Source of the DNA: Pseudomonadota bacterium
GTDB lineage: Bacteria > Pseudomonadota > Alphaproteobacteria > Rickettsiales > UBA6187
Assembly (NCBI GenBank): GCA_027620075.1
Contig: JAQCEY010000001.1
Coordinates: 248,001-312,000, forward strand
Length of the DNA stretch: 64,000 nt
Direction of reading: 5' to 3'
Below are positions 28,396 through 38,259 of this stretch, piece after piece. Position 1 is the first letter of the stretch; every line of letters starts with the position of its first letter. The position numbers were made by a program, and so were the translations under genes. The notes beneath the pieces are model-generated. The model worked only from the letters and a program-made list of their open reading frames with translations, had not been told where the DNA came from and did no database searches.

Positions 28396-29277
28396 ATGAG
28401 TCAGGCAAAAATTATAGATGGAAAAGTGTTCGCACAAGAGATTCGGTCGCAGGTACAAAAACAAGTGTCGCAGCTAAAAGAGCAACACAATATCACACCG
28501 GGTCTGGCCGTTATTTTGGTAGGCGAGGATCCCGCAAGCCAAGTATATGTTCGTAACAAAGGCAAGCAAACTGTTGAAGTCGGAATGAACTCTTTTGAAT
28601 TTAAGTTGCCTTCAAGCGTTTCGCAGGAAGAATTGGTAAAAAAAATTGAAGAACTGAACAAAGATCCAAAAGTAAACGGGATTCTGGTTCAGCTACCTCT
28701 TCCGTCGCATATTGAAGAAAATGCGGTGATTAACTCTATCGATCCGGCAAAAGATGTTGACGGTTTTCATGTTATAAACGCAGGGCGACTGGCAACCGGA
28801 CAAGATGCAACCGTACCATGTACGCCGTTAGGGTGTATATTAATGCTTAAAGACACATTGGGTGACTTAACGGGGTTGCATGCTGTTATCATCGGACGCT
28901 CGAATATAGTCGGCAAGCCAATGGCACGACTTTTATTAAAAGAAAACTGCACGGTTACTATGACTCACTCACGCACCAAAGATTTAGAGGCTGAATGCAG
29001 GAAGGCGGATATAGTTGTAGCGGCTGTAGGCGTTGAAGGGATAGTTCGTGGTGAATGGATAAAACCGGGTGCTACCGTGATTGATGTCGGTATTAACAGA
29101 GTTGAAGCAAGTGACGGCAAATACAAGCTTGTTGGAGATGTTAATTTTAATGAGGTATCAAAAGTAGCTGCTTACATCACTCCGGTTCCCGGTGGTGTCG
29201 GTCCGATGACAATAGCCTGCCTGCTTAGAAACACGCTTGAAGTTACATTAAAGCAAAATAATACTACGTTGGATTAG
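28396..29277 (+). CDS. folD: Bifunctional methylene-THF dehydrogenase/cyclohydrolase
   Basis: Interconverts 5,10-methylene- and 10-formyl-tetrahydrofolate using NADP. 293 residues with Y51-xxx-K55 in [19 protein letters not shown], the NADP site [10 protein letters not shown], and the end block [19 protein letters not shown] precedes the ATG. It stands alone between the reductase and the Trm112-like gene. Confidence 0.97.
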   Translation: MSQAKIIDGKVFAQEIRSQVQKQVSQLKEQHNITPGLAVILVGEDPASQVYVRNKGKQTVEVGMNSFEFKLPSSVSQEELVKKIEELNKDPKVNGILVQLPLPSHIEENAVINSIDPAKDVDGFHVINAGRLATGQDATVPCTPLGCILMLKDTLGDLTGLHAVIIGRSNIVGKPMARLLLKENCTVTMTHSRTKDLEAECRKADIVVAAVGVEGIVRGEWIKPGATVIDVGINRVEASDGKYKLVGDVNFNEVSKVAAYITPVPGGVGPMTIACLLRNTLEVTLKQNNTTLD

Positions 29278-29333
29278 TTACAAAGCTATGGATAGGATAA
29301 GTCCGAACCTACCCCATAAAACGTAAATTTCAT

Positions 29334-29516
29334 TTATTTTTTTATCTTCCTTGCTTCGGATTCCAGCATTATGGGAATCCCGTTGCGTATAGGATAGGCA
29401 AGCATAGCCTCTTTACTAATCAGTTCGTTATTTTGGGCATCATACTGCAATTTACCCTTGGTTACGGGGCAACGTAAAATTTCCGGTAATTTGTTATCTA
29501 TTTCTTTTTCAGTCAT
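29334..29516 (-). CDS. Trm112-like (UPF0434/YcaR) small protein
   Basis: 60 residues with the typical start [17 protein letters not shown] and the end [19 protein letters not shown]. The usual zinc-binding CxxC is reduced to one cysteine, as is common in bacterial members. In eukaryotes and archaea Trm112 activates methyltransferases; the bacterial role is not settled. Confidence 0.9.
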   Translation of the reverse strand: MTEKEIDNKLPEILRCPVTKGKLQYDAQNNELISKEAMLAYPIRNGIPIMLESEARKIKK

Positions 29517-29603
29517 AAAATCACTATAATATTTTCAACTCACTTGAACTTATCTTAATACACTGTATATTATATTCTTGTCAAAATTTATAGGTAATAA
29601 TAA

Positions 29604-30596
29604 ATGCGTTTATCGGTAGTTGTCCCTGTTTATAATGAAGAAGATAATATAGTCCCGATGATTGAGGCTTTGAAAGAGTCTTTAAAAGATGTCGAGCATG
29701 AAGTTATTTTCGTAGATGACGGCTCACATGACGATACCTGCAAAATAATAAATGAAAATGCCGGAAAAAATGTAAGGCTTGTTCAGTTCCGGAGGAATTT
29801 CGGGCAAACTTCCGCAATGGCTGCCGGTATAGATGCTGCAAAAGGTGAGTTGATAGCTACGTTGGACGGAGATTTACAAAACGACCCCTCCGATATACCG
29901 ATGATGATGGAGAAGCTTGAAAAAGAAGGACTGGATATAGTTGCCGGAATCAGGGCAAACAGGCAGGACGGACGTTTTTTACGTAAAATACCGAGCAAAA
30001 TAGCAAATATGCTAATCAGGGCTTTCACTAAAGTGCATATAACCGATTACGGCTGTACCTTAAAAGTGTTCCGCACATCAATAGCCAAACAAATAGAATT
30101 ATACGGTGAATTGCATAGATTCATTCCGGTGTTGGGTCACATGGAAGGAGCTAAGATAGCTGAAGTTGAAACAAAACACCATGCAAGAAAATTCGGGGAG
30201 TCAAAATATGGAATAGGCAGAACTTTCAGAGTTGTTAGCGATCTGCTATTAATGATATTCTTATCTAAATGGCGACAAAAACCTATGCACCTCTTCGGCA
30301 CTTTAGGCGTGTTCATGCTAATTGGCGGAGGATTAATCGAAACATACCTGCTTTTTATTAAAGTGTTAGGTGGAGATATCGGTGGAAGACCTTTATTTTA
30401 CGTGGGAATTTTGCTTATAATAACCGGAGTGCAGTTAATTACTACCGGCTTTATATCTGAATTATTAATGCGTACTTATTATGAATCGCAAAACAAAAAA
30501 CCTTACAATATCAGGGATACTTACACGGCCGGTAAAAGTGATTCCAAGGCAGAAACAAAAACCACCTCAACCGTAAAAAAGAAAAAAGCCGCATAG
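29604..30596 (+). CDS. Family 2 glycosyltransferase (DPM1/GtrB-like) with two C-terminal membrane helices
   Basis: 330 residues. The GT-A domain has VVPVYNEEDNI, the EVIFVDDGS nucleotide motif, TLDGDLQNDPSDIP and the late RKFGESKYG loop. Two membrane helices follow (about 235-310), then a Lys-rich tail. Members of this group transfer a sugar onto polyprenyl phosphate. The adjacent flippase-like gene suggests the pair modifies a surface glycan or lipid. Confidence 0.92.
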   Translation: MRLSVVVPVYNEEDNIVPMIEALKESLKDVEHEVIFVDDGSHDDTCKIINENAGKNVRLVQFRRNFGQTSAMAAGIDAAKGELIATLDGDLQNDPSDIPMMMEKLEKEGLDIVAGIRANRQDGRFLRKIPSKIANMLIRAFTKVHITDYGCTLKVFRTSIAKQIELYGELHRFIPVLGHMEGAKIAEVETKHHARKFGESKYGIGRTFRVVSDLLLMIFLSKWRQKPMHLFGTLGVFMLIGGGLIETYLLFIKVLGGDIGGRPLFYVGILLIITGVQLITTGFISELLMRTYYESQNKKPYNIRDTYTAGKSDSKAETKTTSTVKKKKAA

Positions 30597-30599
30597 TAA

Positions 30600-31523
30600 A
30601 TGAATATAAATAAAAAACATGCTCTGCTTGCTGTAAAGATTCTTTTTATAATCACAGCTTTAGCTATTGTTTTTTATAAAACCGATATATCCCAAATCAA
30701 ACAATATATAAAGCAGATTAATCCTTTTCTGCTTTATATGGCATATCTATTCTTTATGTTGGCTCAAATTGTAAGTGTAAGCCGCATGAGATATTACTAC
30801 AAATCAGAAAACTTACAGCTAAATTATAATTACAGCTTAGGTCTTTATTTCACCGGTATGCTGTTTAACACTATATTGCCCGGAGGAATAAGCGGAGACG
30901 GTTACAAGGCATATTCAATAAATAAGCTAGCTAATTTTCCGATACTAAAATCAGTAAGACTTTTACTGTCGGACAGGGCAAGCGGATTATATATATTATT
31001 AATATTATCCTTAATATTTGCTTTATTATCTAACGTACAGGATATTATCTGGTATGGTGAACCACTAATAATATTTAGCCTTATTATTCTTACGCCTGTA
31101 TATTTTTTCTGCGTCAATAAAGTGCTTAAAGAAAATTACAAAACCGCTTTGGGTGCTATACCTTATTCTTTAGCAATACAAGCCTCAGGAGTGGTATCGG
31201 TATATTTTATAATAGTTGCCCTTGGTGTTGATAATGAAGGGTTTAATTTAATAAACGGCTATCTCTTTTTATTTACGGTATCGGCTGTACTGTCCGTACT
31301 GCCAATATCTATAGGGGGAGTTGGTATAAGGGAATTATCCTTCTTATATGGTGCGGGCATTTTAAGTTTAAACCCTGAACTGGGGGTTGCTATAGCATTG
31401 ATATTTTTCATCATAAATATGATTTGTTCATTGAAAGGACTGCTTTTTTGGCATAGATTGGAAAAATTATATAATAAAAATACAGGAGTTATTAATGGTA
31501 GCACTGGAAACACCGGCAATTGA
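30600..31523 (+). CDS. Polytopic membrane protein of the AglD2/LPG-synthase TM family (flippase-like)
   Basis: 307 residues with about seven or eight membrane helices and the family blocks GLYFTGMLFNTILPGGISGDGYKAY and LLSDRASGLYILL. The late motif LPISIGGVGIRELSF is also typical. It begins three bases after the glycosyltransferase, so they form a unit, probably handling a polyprenyl-linked sugar. Its end overlaps the following gene by 29 bases. Confidence 0.85.
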   Translation: MNINKKHALLAVKILFIITALAIVFYKTDISQIKQYIKQINPFLLYMAYLFFMLAQIVSVSRMRYYYKSENLQLNYNYSLGLYFTGMLFNTILPGGISGDGYKAYSINKLANFPILKSVRLLLSDRASGLYILLILSLIFALLSNVQDIIWYGEPLIIFSLIILTPVYFFCVNKVLKENYKTALGAIPYSLAIQASGVVSVYFIIVALGVDNEGFNLINGYLFLFTVSAVLSVLPISIGGVGIRELSFLYGAGILSLNPELGVAIALIFFIINMICSLKGLLFWHRLEKLYNKNTGVINGSTGNTGN

Positions 31524-32046
31524 AGAAAACCGGACAGCGGCTGATTTTGAATTAAAAGGCACTGACGGCAAGATATACACTTTAGAAAACGCAAAAGGAG
31601 AAAACGGTCTTCTGGTTATGTTCATTTGTAACCATTGTCCTTATGTTCAGGCGATTCTCGATAAAATAATACGTGATTGTGCGGAACTAAAAGAGCAGGG
31701 AGTCAACTCCATTGCCATAATGTCAAATGATGCTAAAAACTATCCCGATGACAGTTTCGACAACATGAAGAAGCTGGCACAGCAAAAAAACTTCCCTTTT
31801 CCATATGTAATTGATGAAACACAGGCAGTTGCAAAGCAATATGGAGCCGTATGTACACCTGATTTTTTTGGTTTCAATCGCAATCTTGAGCTGCAATATC
31901 GAGGAAGACTGGATAGCTCCGGCATGAAGAATAATCCTTCAGCAGATAGAGATCTTTTCAACGCAATGATGCAGGTTGCACAGCTAGACAAAGGACCAAG
32001 AGTGCAACACCCTAGTATAGGCTGCTCGATAAAATGGAAAGAATAA
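31495..32046 (+). CDS. Thioredoxin-fold peroxiredoxin-like protein
   Basis: 183-residue cytoplasmic protein with an AhpC/TSA-like core. The redox site is CNHCPYV (Cys-Asn-His-Cys) in VMFICNHCPYVQAI, followed by the cis-Pro region VCTPDFFGF and the typical end HPSIGCSIKWK. AGGAG is six bases before the ATG, inside the end of the previous gene. Probably a thiol oxidoreductase or peroxidase; the reductant is unknown. Confidence 0.88.
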   Translation: MVALETPAIEENRTAADFELKGTDGKIYTLENAKGENGLLVMFICNHCPYVQAILDKIIRDCAELKEQGVNSIAIMSNDAKNYPDDSFDNMKKLAQQKNFPFPYVIDETQAVAKQYGAVCTPDFFGFNRNLELQYRGRLDSSGMKNNPSADRDLFNAMMQVAQLDKGPRVQHPSIGCSIKWKE

Positions 32047-32080
32047 ATGTCTAATATGCTTGCATTTAGCGGTTTTATTA

Positions 32081-32241
32081 CTTATTAAAAACATTTAAAA
32101 ACGGAACCTTACGTTTAACGCTTGCGATTTATGTCATGCTGAATTTATTTCAGCATCTAACTTTACTTTAAAAAGACCCTGAAACAAGTTCAGGGTGACA
32201 TGACAACTTTTAAACGTACAGTTCCATTTTTAAATAATAAG
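32081..32241. mobile_element. MITE-like element with terminal inverted repeats
   Basis: 161 bases filling the gap before queC. Left end CTTATTA...TTTAAAAACGGAACC (32081-32120) is the reverse complement of the right end (32207-32241), with three or four mismatches and a six-base gap. Inside are two hairpins, TGCTGAA/TTCAGCA (32138-32156) and CCCTGAA/TTCAGGG (32177-32195). They are framed by GTCATG (32133) and CATGAC (32199). No ORF. A 26-base part of it recurs at 50510. Confidence 0.75.
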
Positions 32242-32248
32242 TTTAGTT

Positions 32249-32923
32249 ATGAGCAAAAAGGCAGTTCTATTATTAAGCGGAGGTTTGGATTCGGCGACTA
32301 CCTGTGCCATCGCAACAAGTGACCGGTATGCGGTTTATGCCCTTTCATTTGACTATGGGCAGCGTCATAATATTGAACTTGCTAAAGCTATTGAGCTTGC
32401 AAAGGATTTAAATGTTGCCGAACACAAGATAGTGAAAATTGATTTGCGTCTATTTGGAGGTTCTGCCCTAACAGATAATATTGAAGTTCCAAAGAACAGG
32501 GATACCGAATCAAAAGATATACCCGTAACATATGTTCCTGCCCGAAATACTATCTTCCTTTCATATGCTCTTGCATATGCGGAAACTATAAAAGCATACG
32601 ATATATTTATCGGTGCTAATATACTTGATTACAGCGGTTATCCTGATTGCCGCCCCGAATATTTAAAGGCATATGAGGATATGGCAAACCTTGCTACGGC
32701 AGCGACTATTAACACTAACAACCGAATCAAAATAAACGCCCCCCTAATTAATATGTCCAAAGCGGAAATTATAAAAACAGGTCTGGAACTTGGTCTAGAT
32801 TATTCAAAAACAATTAGCTGCTATGACCCCGATATTAACGGAAGACCATGCGGTCAGTGCGATTCGTGCCGGCTTCGTAACAAAGGCTTCGCACAAAACG
32901 GTATAACCGACCCGTCCCTTTAA
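32249..32923 (+). CDS. queC: 7-cyano-7-deazaguanine synthase
   Basis: Converts carboxy-deazaguanine to preQ0 with ATP and ammonia in queuosine synthesis. 224 residues, with the PP-loop LSGGLDSAT at residues 9-17 and DYGQRH. The zinc site is C191, C201, C204 and C207 near the C-terminus (RPCGQCDSCRLR). A mobile-like element lies only seven bases upstream of the ATG and may supply or disturb the leader. queF is two genes downstream. Confidence 0.97.
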   Translation: MSKKAVLLLSGGLDSATTCAIATSDRYAVYALSFDYGQRHNIELAKAIELAKDLNVAEHKIVKIDLRLFGGSALTDNIEVPKNRDTESKDIPVTYVPARNTIFLSYALAYAETIKAYDIFIGANILDYSGYPDCRPEYLKAYEDMANLATAATINTNNRIKINAPLINMSKAEIIKTGLELGLDYSKTISCYDPDINGRPCGQCDSCRLRNKGFAQNGITDPSL

Positions 32924-32990
32924 ATCCTTGCAATTTGTCATTTTTTAACGTAATTATAACAAAAAAACTATTAAACAGAGACTACATAAT

Positions 32991-33563
32991 ATGGGCGTTG
33001 AAAGAGTTTTTAATTCATTTCCGGTTATAAATATAAATGAAGAATTAATACTTCGTCAGATTAGCTATAACGACGCTAAAGAATATTATGAATATATGCA
33101 GGACAATGATGTTATACGTTATGTGCCTGAAGAATGCATACCGAGAAATATGGCACGTGTAAAAGAAGAAATAGACTATAATATCGACCTGTTCCGCTAT
33201 AGAAGAAGCATATATTGGGTAATTGCCCATAAAGATACCGATAAACTTATCGGCTCATGCGGTTTCAACTACTGGAACCGTGACCACCGCAGAGGAGAAA
33301 TAAGCTATGACCTTAATAAAAAATATTGGGGGAACGGTATAATGAGTCAGGCGGTAAAAGCCGTTTTGGGCTTTGCATTTAGCCAGATGGATTTGCACAG
33401 GGTGGAAGCTACGGTCACTCCGACCAATAAGGCATCAATAAACGTCCTTAGAAAAGCAGGGTTTCAAAAAGAAGGGGTGTTAAGAGAGCAAAAACTTCTA
33501 CACGGTAAGTTTGAAGATGCTATAATAATGTCACTTTTACAACGAGAATATTTAAAATTTTAA
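32991..33563 (+). CDS. GNAT acetyltransferase (RimJ/RimL type)
   Basis: 190 residues with the GNAT fold of ribosomal-protein acetyltransferases: LRQISYNDAKEYYEYM at the start, the acetyl-CoA loop KKYWGNGIMSQAVKAVL, and NKASINVLRKAGFQKEGVLRE. The substrate is probably an N-terminal amine or a small amine. It sits between queC and queF with short gaps; a tie to queuosine is only positional. Confidence 0.9.
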   Translation: MGVERVFNSFPVININEELILRQISYNDAKEYYEYMQDNDVIRYVPEECIPRNMARVKEEIDYNIDLFRYRRSIYWVIAHKDTDKLIGSCGFNYWNRDHRRGEISYDLNKKYWGNGIMSQAVKAVLGFAFSQMDLHRVEATVTPTNKASINVLRKAGFQKEGVLREQKLLHGKFEDAIIMSLLQREYLKF

Positions 33564-33575
33564 AATACTAAATAT

Positions 33576-34040
33576 ATGTCAGAATCTATATATAATTCAC
33601 TTTCGCAGCTCGGCTCACAAACCGAATCACCCAAGTCACCTGAAGAAGCAATAATAGAAACGGTAAAAAACCCGAAGGAAGGTATTGATTATCTGGTGCG
33701 GTTTACCTGTCCTGAATTTACATCAATATGCCCGATAACAGGGCAACCTGATTTTGCACACTTAGTTATTGATTATGTACCCGATAAACTGCTTATAGAA
33801 AGCAAGTCCTTAAAATTATATTTGACATCATATAGAAATCATGGGGCATTCCACGAAGATTGCACTATGTCAATCGCACTTCGTATTATTGAAGAAACAA
33901 AACCCAAATGGCTTAGAATAGGTGGCTACTGGTATCCTAGAGGCGGAATCCCTATTGATATATTTTATCAGTCCGGCGAGCCTCCGCAAGGAGTTTGGAT
34001 ACCCGAACAAGGCGTTTTGCCATATAAGGGAAGAGGTTAA
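33576..34040 (+). CDS. queF: NADPH-dependent 7-cyano-7-deazaguanine reductase (short type)
   Basis: Reduces the nitrile of preQ0 to the aminomethyl of preQ1. 154 residues, the unimodular short form. The catalytic Cys52 is in [12 protein letters not shown], the proton donor Asp59 follows, and the family motif ESKSLKLYL (E75) and FHED (Glu94) are intact. It starts 12 bases after the acetyltransferase gene. Confidence 0.96.
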   Translation: MSESIYNSLSQLGSQTESPKSPEEAIIETVKNPKEGIDYLVRFTCPEFTSICPITGQPDFAHLVIDYVPDKLLIESKSLKLYLTSYRNHGAFHEDCTMSIALRIIEETKPKWLRIGGYWYPRGGIPIDIFYQSGEPPQGVWIPEQGVLPYKGRG

Positions 34041-34154
34041 TTTTTATATAAAATTTTTATTATGAATGACAAAAATTTATTAAATTTTCCCTAGAACTTA
34101 TGACTATAAAAGTATATTATATTTGCTCATAAAAATTACTAAAAATGAGCTATT

Positions 34155-34547
34155 ATGTATCGTCAAATATCCCATAATATTGAAGTGACCGTTACTCCCG
34201 AATATGAAGATGAGCAGTCGTCGCCTATGGATAACTTCTTCATTTGGGAGTATAATATCCGCATCAAAAACAATAGTTCGGACATAGTGCAGTTGCTTCG
34301 AAGGCATTGGGTTCTTGTAGACGATAAAGGGCAAATGCAGGAAATAGACGGAGACGGCGTAATCGGTTTGCAACCAGTACTAAAACAGGGCGAAGAGTTT
34401 GAGTACTCAAGCAGTGTTCATCTTACCGAATCATCAGGTGTAATGATGGGATCTTACGATATGGTTAAGATGGACGGAGAAGTGATAATTGTGGAAATTC
34501 CGCCATTTTCGCTGGATTGTCCTCACATTCAAAGGATTGCGAACTAA
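34155..34547 (+). CDS. apaG: ApaG protein
   Basis: 130 residues with the ApaG/FBA fold: VTVTPEYEDEQSSP at the start, FFIWEYNIRIKNNS, LLRRHWVLVDDKG, and VVGLQPVL-like GVIGLQPVLKQGEEFEYSS. The family is linked to magnesium/cobalt resistance and nucleotide binding in enterobacteria, but its biochemical role is unsettled. Three bases separate it from the next gene. Confidence 0.95.
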   Translation: MYRQISHNIEVTVTPEYEDEQSSPMDNFFIWEYNIRIKNNSSDIVQLLRRHWVLVDDKGQMQEIDGDGVIGLQPVLKQGEEFEYSSSVHLTESSGVMMGSYDMVKMDGEVIIVEIPPFSLDCPHIQRIAN

Positions 34548-34550
34548 TTT

Positions 34551-35150
34551 ATGGGAAACTCATCTTCAAGACCTACGCTTTATTATTCCGCACCTTCAAA
34601 AGAATTTAAAGAAAAAATGACTCAAATGGGTGTAAATTTACCGGATTTGCATAAAGAATATAATCTTCCTGCAAAATACAAGGATTCTGAACATTTTCAA
34701 AAAAAACTTCTTACTAAAATCGACAAGTGGGAAGATGGAAAAATTAGTTATGAATCGTTTAGCACATGGCAAACTAAATTAGCACTTGAAATAGTAGAAA
34801 GAAATCCGTCATTACAAGGTTTAATCAGTAATGCAATTGACAATGATTCCGGTTATAATGAAACAGGATACACACGTCCGGAGCTTACCCACCTTTTACA
34901 TGGAGTAGCATCACAATTTAATGAAGATGACATAGGTTATTATCTTAATTGCAATAGAACCGAAGAAAATAATACCGAATATACAAGGCGTGTCGATTCA
35001 AAAGTTATAAAAATAAGTGATAATGATGATGATTTACCCCAATGGATAATGTCCGAACCAACATCGCAGAAAATAATTACCGCTATAGACAGAAGAATAA
35101 ATAGAGTGCTTAACCCTGATAACTTCTTAGGAACCGGAAGAATACGTTAA
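34551..35150 (+). CDS. Orphan protein with an N-myristoylation-type start (MGNSSS)
   Basis: 199-residue soluble protein, no recognised domain, no signal peptide. The N-terminus MGNSSSRPTLYY fits the eukaryotic N-myristoyltransferase consensus: Gly2, a small uncharged residue at 3, Ser6, then a basic residue at 7. The body is hydrophilic and helical (EHFQKKLLTKIDKWEDG, LALEIVERNPSLQGLI), and the C-terminus is GTGRIR. It begins three bases after apaG and may use its transcript. A role as a membrane-targeted effector in a eukaryotic host is a hypothesis. Confidence 0.65.
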   Translation: MGNSSSRPTLYYSAPSKEFKEKMTQMGVNLPDLHKEYNLPAKYKDSEHFQKKLLTKIDKWEDGKISYESFSTWQTKLALEIVERNPSLQGLISNAIDNDSGYNETGYTRPELTHLLHGVASQFNEDDIGYYLNCNRTEENNTEYTRRVDSKVIKISDNDDDLPQWIMSEPTSQKIITAIDRRINRVLNPDNFLGTGRIR

Positions 35151-35190
35151 CAGTTCTTAATCCTAGGTGGTGTTTTCGTTTTTCAATATA

Positions 35191-36375
35191 TTAAAAATCT
35201 CCCATAGCGTGACGCATAAAAAACTTCTTCAAAGGCGTTATCTTATTAACTGTGGCAAGACCGATTCTGCGTGCATGTTTTACAGGTATTATATTATTAG
35301 AAAATAATCTTGTAAGAATATCCGTTGTGGCAATAAGAGATATACTATCGAATTTTCTGGTTTTAGCATATTCTTCTAAAACCATATCGGAACCGATATC
35401 CTGTCCTGTTTTTTTTGCGTTGCCTATTAAGTCTTCTAAAACCGAAACATCTCTTATCCCAAGGTTAAAGCCCTGCCCTGCAATAGGGTGTATGCCGTGA
35501 GCCGCATCACCTACCAAGGCAAGCCTTGTAGAAGTGTAGCTCTTTGCAAGGTTTAACGAAAGCGGATAAGAAAAACGGTTACTCGCAAGCTCAATCTTAC
35601 CCAAATAACCTGCAAACCTAATCGCTATCTGTTCAATAAATTCACTATCGGTCATTTTCATGTAAACGGGTGCAAGCTCTGTCGGCTCCGTCCATACCAA
35701 TGACGAATGATAACCGCCATGCATAGGTAAAATAGCGAAAGGTCCGGTCGGCAGAAATTTTTCTACCGCCACTGCGTTATGGTGTTTTTCATGTTTTACC
35801 GTACAAACTATTCCTGTCTGCTTATAGTCGTATGATGTACTTTTTATATTTGCCGACTTTCGTATATTAGAATGCTTTCCGTCAGCGGCTATGATTAACA
35901 TTGAAGATATTTTTTGCCCCGAATCCAAAGTGATTGCAGCTTTATTTTTTTCTAACTCGACATCTTGGTATTTTGTTTTATCAATTATCCTAAGATTTTT
36001 ATATTCAGATGCTTTTTTAAATAATACGTTCCTAATATACGAGTTTTCTATAATATAACCCATAGGGAGGCTACCCACCATTTTATGGTCGTAATGGACG
36101 AACAAAGGTGACTCACCGTCACTTACCCTTATATCAAGTATAGGCTGTGCTTTCTTTTTCAGGTCTTCCCAAAGCCCCAGCCTATCGAATATTTTTGATG
36201 AGCCGTAAGATACGGCACATGTCCGTCCGTCCGATTCTTTGGATTGTAGATTTTTAATATCGGCATATTCAATTACAGCTACATCAACATTATGTTGTGC
36301 AAGCAAAATTGCAGTTGTTATGCCGGTTAAACCTGCACCGATAATCGTTACATCTGTAGATATATTTTTAACCAT
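35191..36375 (-). CDS. UbiH/UbiF-family FAD monooxygenase (ubiquinone ring hydroxylase)
   Basis: 394 residues. FAD/NADH-binding GAGLTGITTAILL is at the N-terminus, the UbiH-type block DGRTCAVSYGSSKIFDRLGLW follows, and GDAAHGIHPIAGQGFNLGIRDV is the late FAD ribityl site. It hydroxylates the ubiquinone ring precursor. Which ring position it attacks (UbiH, UbiF or UbiI type, or the broader alphaproteobacterial UbiL/M) cannot be set from sequence by eye. Confidence 0.92.
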   Translation of the reverse strand: MVKNISTDVTIIGAGLTGITTAILLAQHNVDVAVIEYADIKNLQSKESDGRTCAVSYGSSKIFDRLGLWEDLKKKAQPILDIRVSDGESPLFVHYDHKMVGSLPMGYIIENSYIRNVLFKKASEYKNLRIIDKTKYQDVELEKNKAAITLDSGQKISSMLIIAADGKHSNIRKSANIKSTSYDYKQTGIVCTVKHEKHHNAVAVEKFLPTGPFAILPMHGGYHSSLVWTEPTELAPVYMKMTDSEFIEQIAIRFAGYLGKIELASNRFSYPLSLNLAKSYTSTRLALVGDAAHGIHPIAGQGFNLGIRDVSVLEDLIGNAKKTGQDIGSDMVLEEYAKTRKFDSISLIATTDILTRLFSNNIIPVKHARRIGLATVNKITPLKKFFMRHAMGDF

Positions 36376-36420
36376 GCTTTTATGATATCATGAAAAATAA
36401 AAATGTCATTTAAAGACTGA

Positions 36421-38145
36421 CTAAGATGAAGGCTCATCCGCCATTACTTCTTTAGCATTTTTATAATCACCTGCCCTGAACTGGTTTTTAAGCCTGCTAA
36501 CTTCATATTCGGTCATTCCGATAGCTTTTAACAACGCTCCTGCCATTTGCAGCCCTGCTTCATATTTTTCAGGAACGACAATTGTTGCCCCCACTTTTTC
36601 AAGTGATTTTAAGTTTCGCAAGTCCACAGAGCGTACAACGATAGGAATATCCGGATAAGCCTTATGGATTATACTGATAGTTTTCTTTAAATACACGCTT
36701 TGATCGATAGTAATAATAGTCGCTTTTGCTCTTTCTATGCCTACTGCCTTTAAAGCATATAGTTTACTTGCATCTCCGTGATGAACGGGAAATCCGTTTT
36801 CCCTGCCGTTCTTAGCCCTTTTTGCATCGGCTTCAATTACTACATAGTTTATTTTCTGTGCCGAAAGCAGCCTTGCCACCATTTCCCCTACCCTTCCGAA
36901 GCCTGCAATAACAACGTGCCGGTTTAGGTCTGAAGCCGAAGGTAGTACCGTATTATCATCAGCCGAGATATGTGAGTCGGTTCTTTTGCATACAAGTTCG
37001 CCTATTTTTGAAAGTGCCGGAGTCAGTGCCATTGAAACAGTAACTACGGTTAGTAGTATTTGCGAGGTTTCTGGCTCAATAATGGCTATATCGCCTTTTG
37101 ATGCCAGTCCGAACAAAATGAAGGCAAACTCACTGCCTTGAGCCAGTAACAATCCGGCATGTATTGAAGCTCCCCATGAAAACTTAAACAATCTTGCCAA
37201 AGTGATTATAATAGATGCTTTTGTAAATATAAGTGCAACCGAGGCAAAAATTATAATGTAAAGTTTTTCATATATTATATGAGGATTTATCGTCATGCCT
37301 ACGGTCATGAAGAACAGCCCCATAAGAAGACCTTTAAACGGCATTATGTTATCTTCAACCCGATTTTGATATTGCGTTTCGGCAACTAACAATCCTGCGA
37401 TGAACGCACCCATTGCAAGTGACAAATCCATTGCATTCGTGGCAAGCGACGAGCCTAAAATAACAAATAATGTAGCAGCGACAAAAAGCTCACTACTATT
37501 GATAGAGGCTATAGAGTTAAATAGCGGACGTATTATTAAACGCCCGAGGAAAAAGATTATTACTAATGCAAGTGCTGCTTTTATTGTTGCAGTACCCATT
37601 GACAAAAATACACTGCCTTCCTTGGCAGCAAGTAACGGAACTAATACTAATAAAGGCACAACTGCAAGGTCTTGCAATAACAATGTAGCAAGTGACAGCC
37701 TGCCCACCTGCGTGGATTGTGCATTAGCATCGGCAATCACCATAAGGACTATGGCAGTTGAAGAAAGCCCCAGTGAACCGCCTATGATTATTGCGGCTTC
37801 AGGAGGCATGCCTATTATCATACAGAATAAGCCTATAGCAATCGATGTCAACATAACTTGAGCCGTTCCAAAGCCAAATACATGCTTTCTCATTACCATA
37901 AGCCTGTCAATCGTAAGCTCAAGACCTATTGCAAACAGTAAAAATACGATACCCACCTCGGCTACGATATGCAGGTCTTTTGAATCAACATAACTAAAAC
38001 CGTTTTCTCCAATGATAGCACCTGCTACAAGATACCCGAGTACAGGGCTAAGGTTAAGCTTTTTAAAAAAGGTTACAACCAATATTGCTGCTGATAAAAG
38101 GATAACGATTTGAGGTAAATATCCAAGCTGTTCCATATTCTCCAT
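36421..38145 (-). CDS. Kef-type K+/H+ antiporter with RCK domain
   Basis: About 574 residues. A CPA2 transporter domain with about twelve membrane helices (LSPVLGYLVAGAIIGENGF, AIGLELTIDRL, GGSLGLSSTAIVL, SLAMGAFIAGLLVAET) is followed by a cytoplasmic TrkA-N/RCK domain (HVVIAGFGRVGEMVARLL). It exports potassium for protons and may be gated by a nucleotide or glutathione adduct. The start is ambiguous: I use the ATG at 38145; a GTG at 38160 and an ATG at 38136 are alternatives. Confidence 0.92.
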   Translation of the reverse strand: MENMEQLGYLPQIVILLSAAILVVTFFKKLNLSPVLGYLVAGAIIGENGFSYVDSKDLHIVAEVGIVFLLFAIGLELTIDRLMVMRKHVFGFGTAQVMLTSIAIGLFCMIIGMPPEAAIIIGGSLGLSSTAIVLMVIADANAQSTQVGRLSLATLLLQDLAVVPLLVLVPLLAAKEGSVFLSMGTATIKAALALVIIFFLGRLIIRPLFNSIASINSSELFVAATLFVILGSSLATNAMDLSLAMGAFIAGLLVAETQYQNRVEDNIMPFKGLLMGLFFMTVGMTINPHIIYEKLYIIIFASVALIFTKASIIITLARLFKFSWGASIHAGLLLAQGSEFAFILFGLASKGDIAIIEPETSQILLTVVTVSMALTPALSKIGELVCKRTDSHISADDNTVLPSASDLNRHVVIAGFGRVGEMVARLLSAQKINYVVIEADAKRAKNGRENGFPVHHGDASKLYALKAVGIERAKATIITIDQSVYLKKTISIIHKAYPDIPIVVRSVDLRNLKSLEKVGATIVVPEKYEAGLQMAGALLKAIGMTEYEVSRLKNQFRAGDYKNAKEVMADEPSS

Positions 38146-38259
38146 GCGTAGAGTAAACACTAAAAGTTTTAAAAAATGGTTAAGGGTAGTTCAATTTGTT
38201 GCTATATACTATTTAGGCTATATTATATAGCACGAATATTATCTAATAAGCAATTTATT

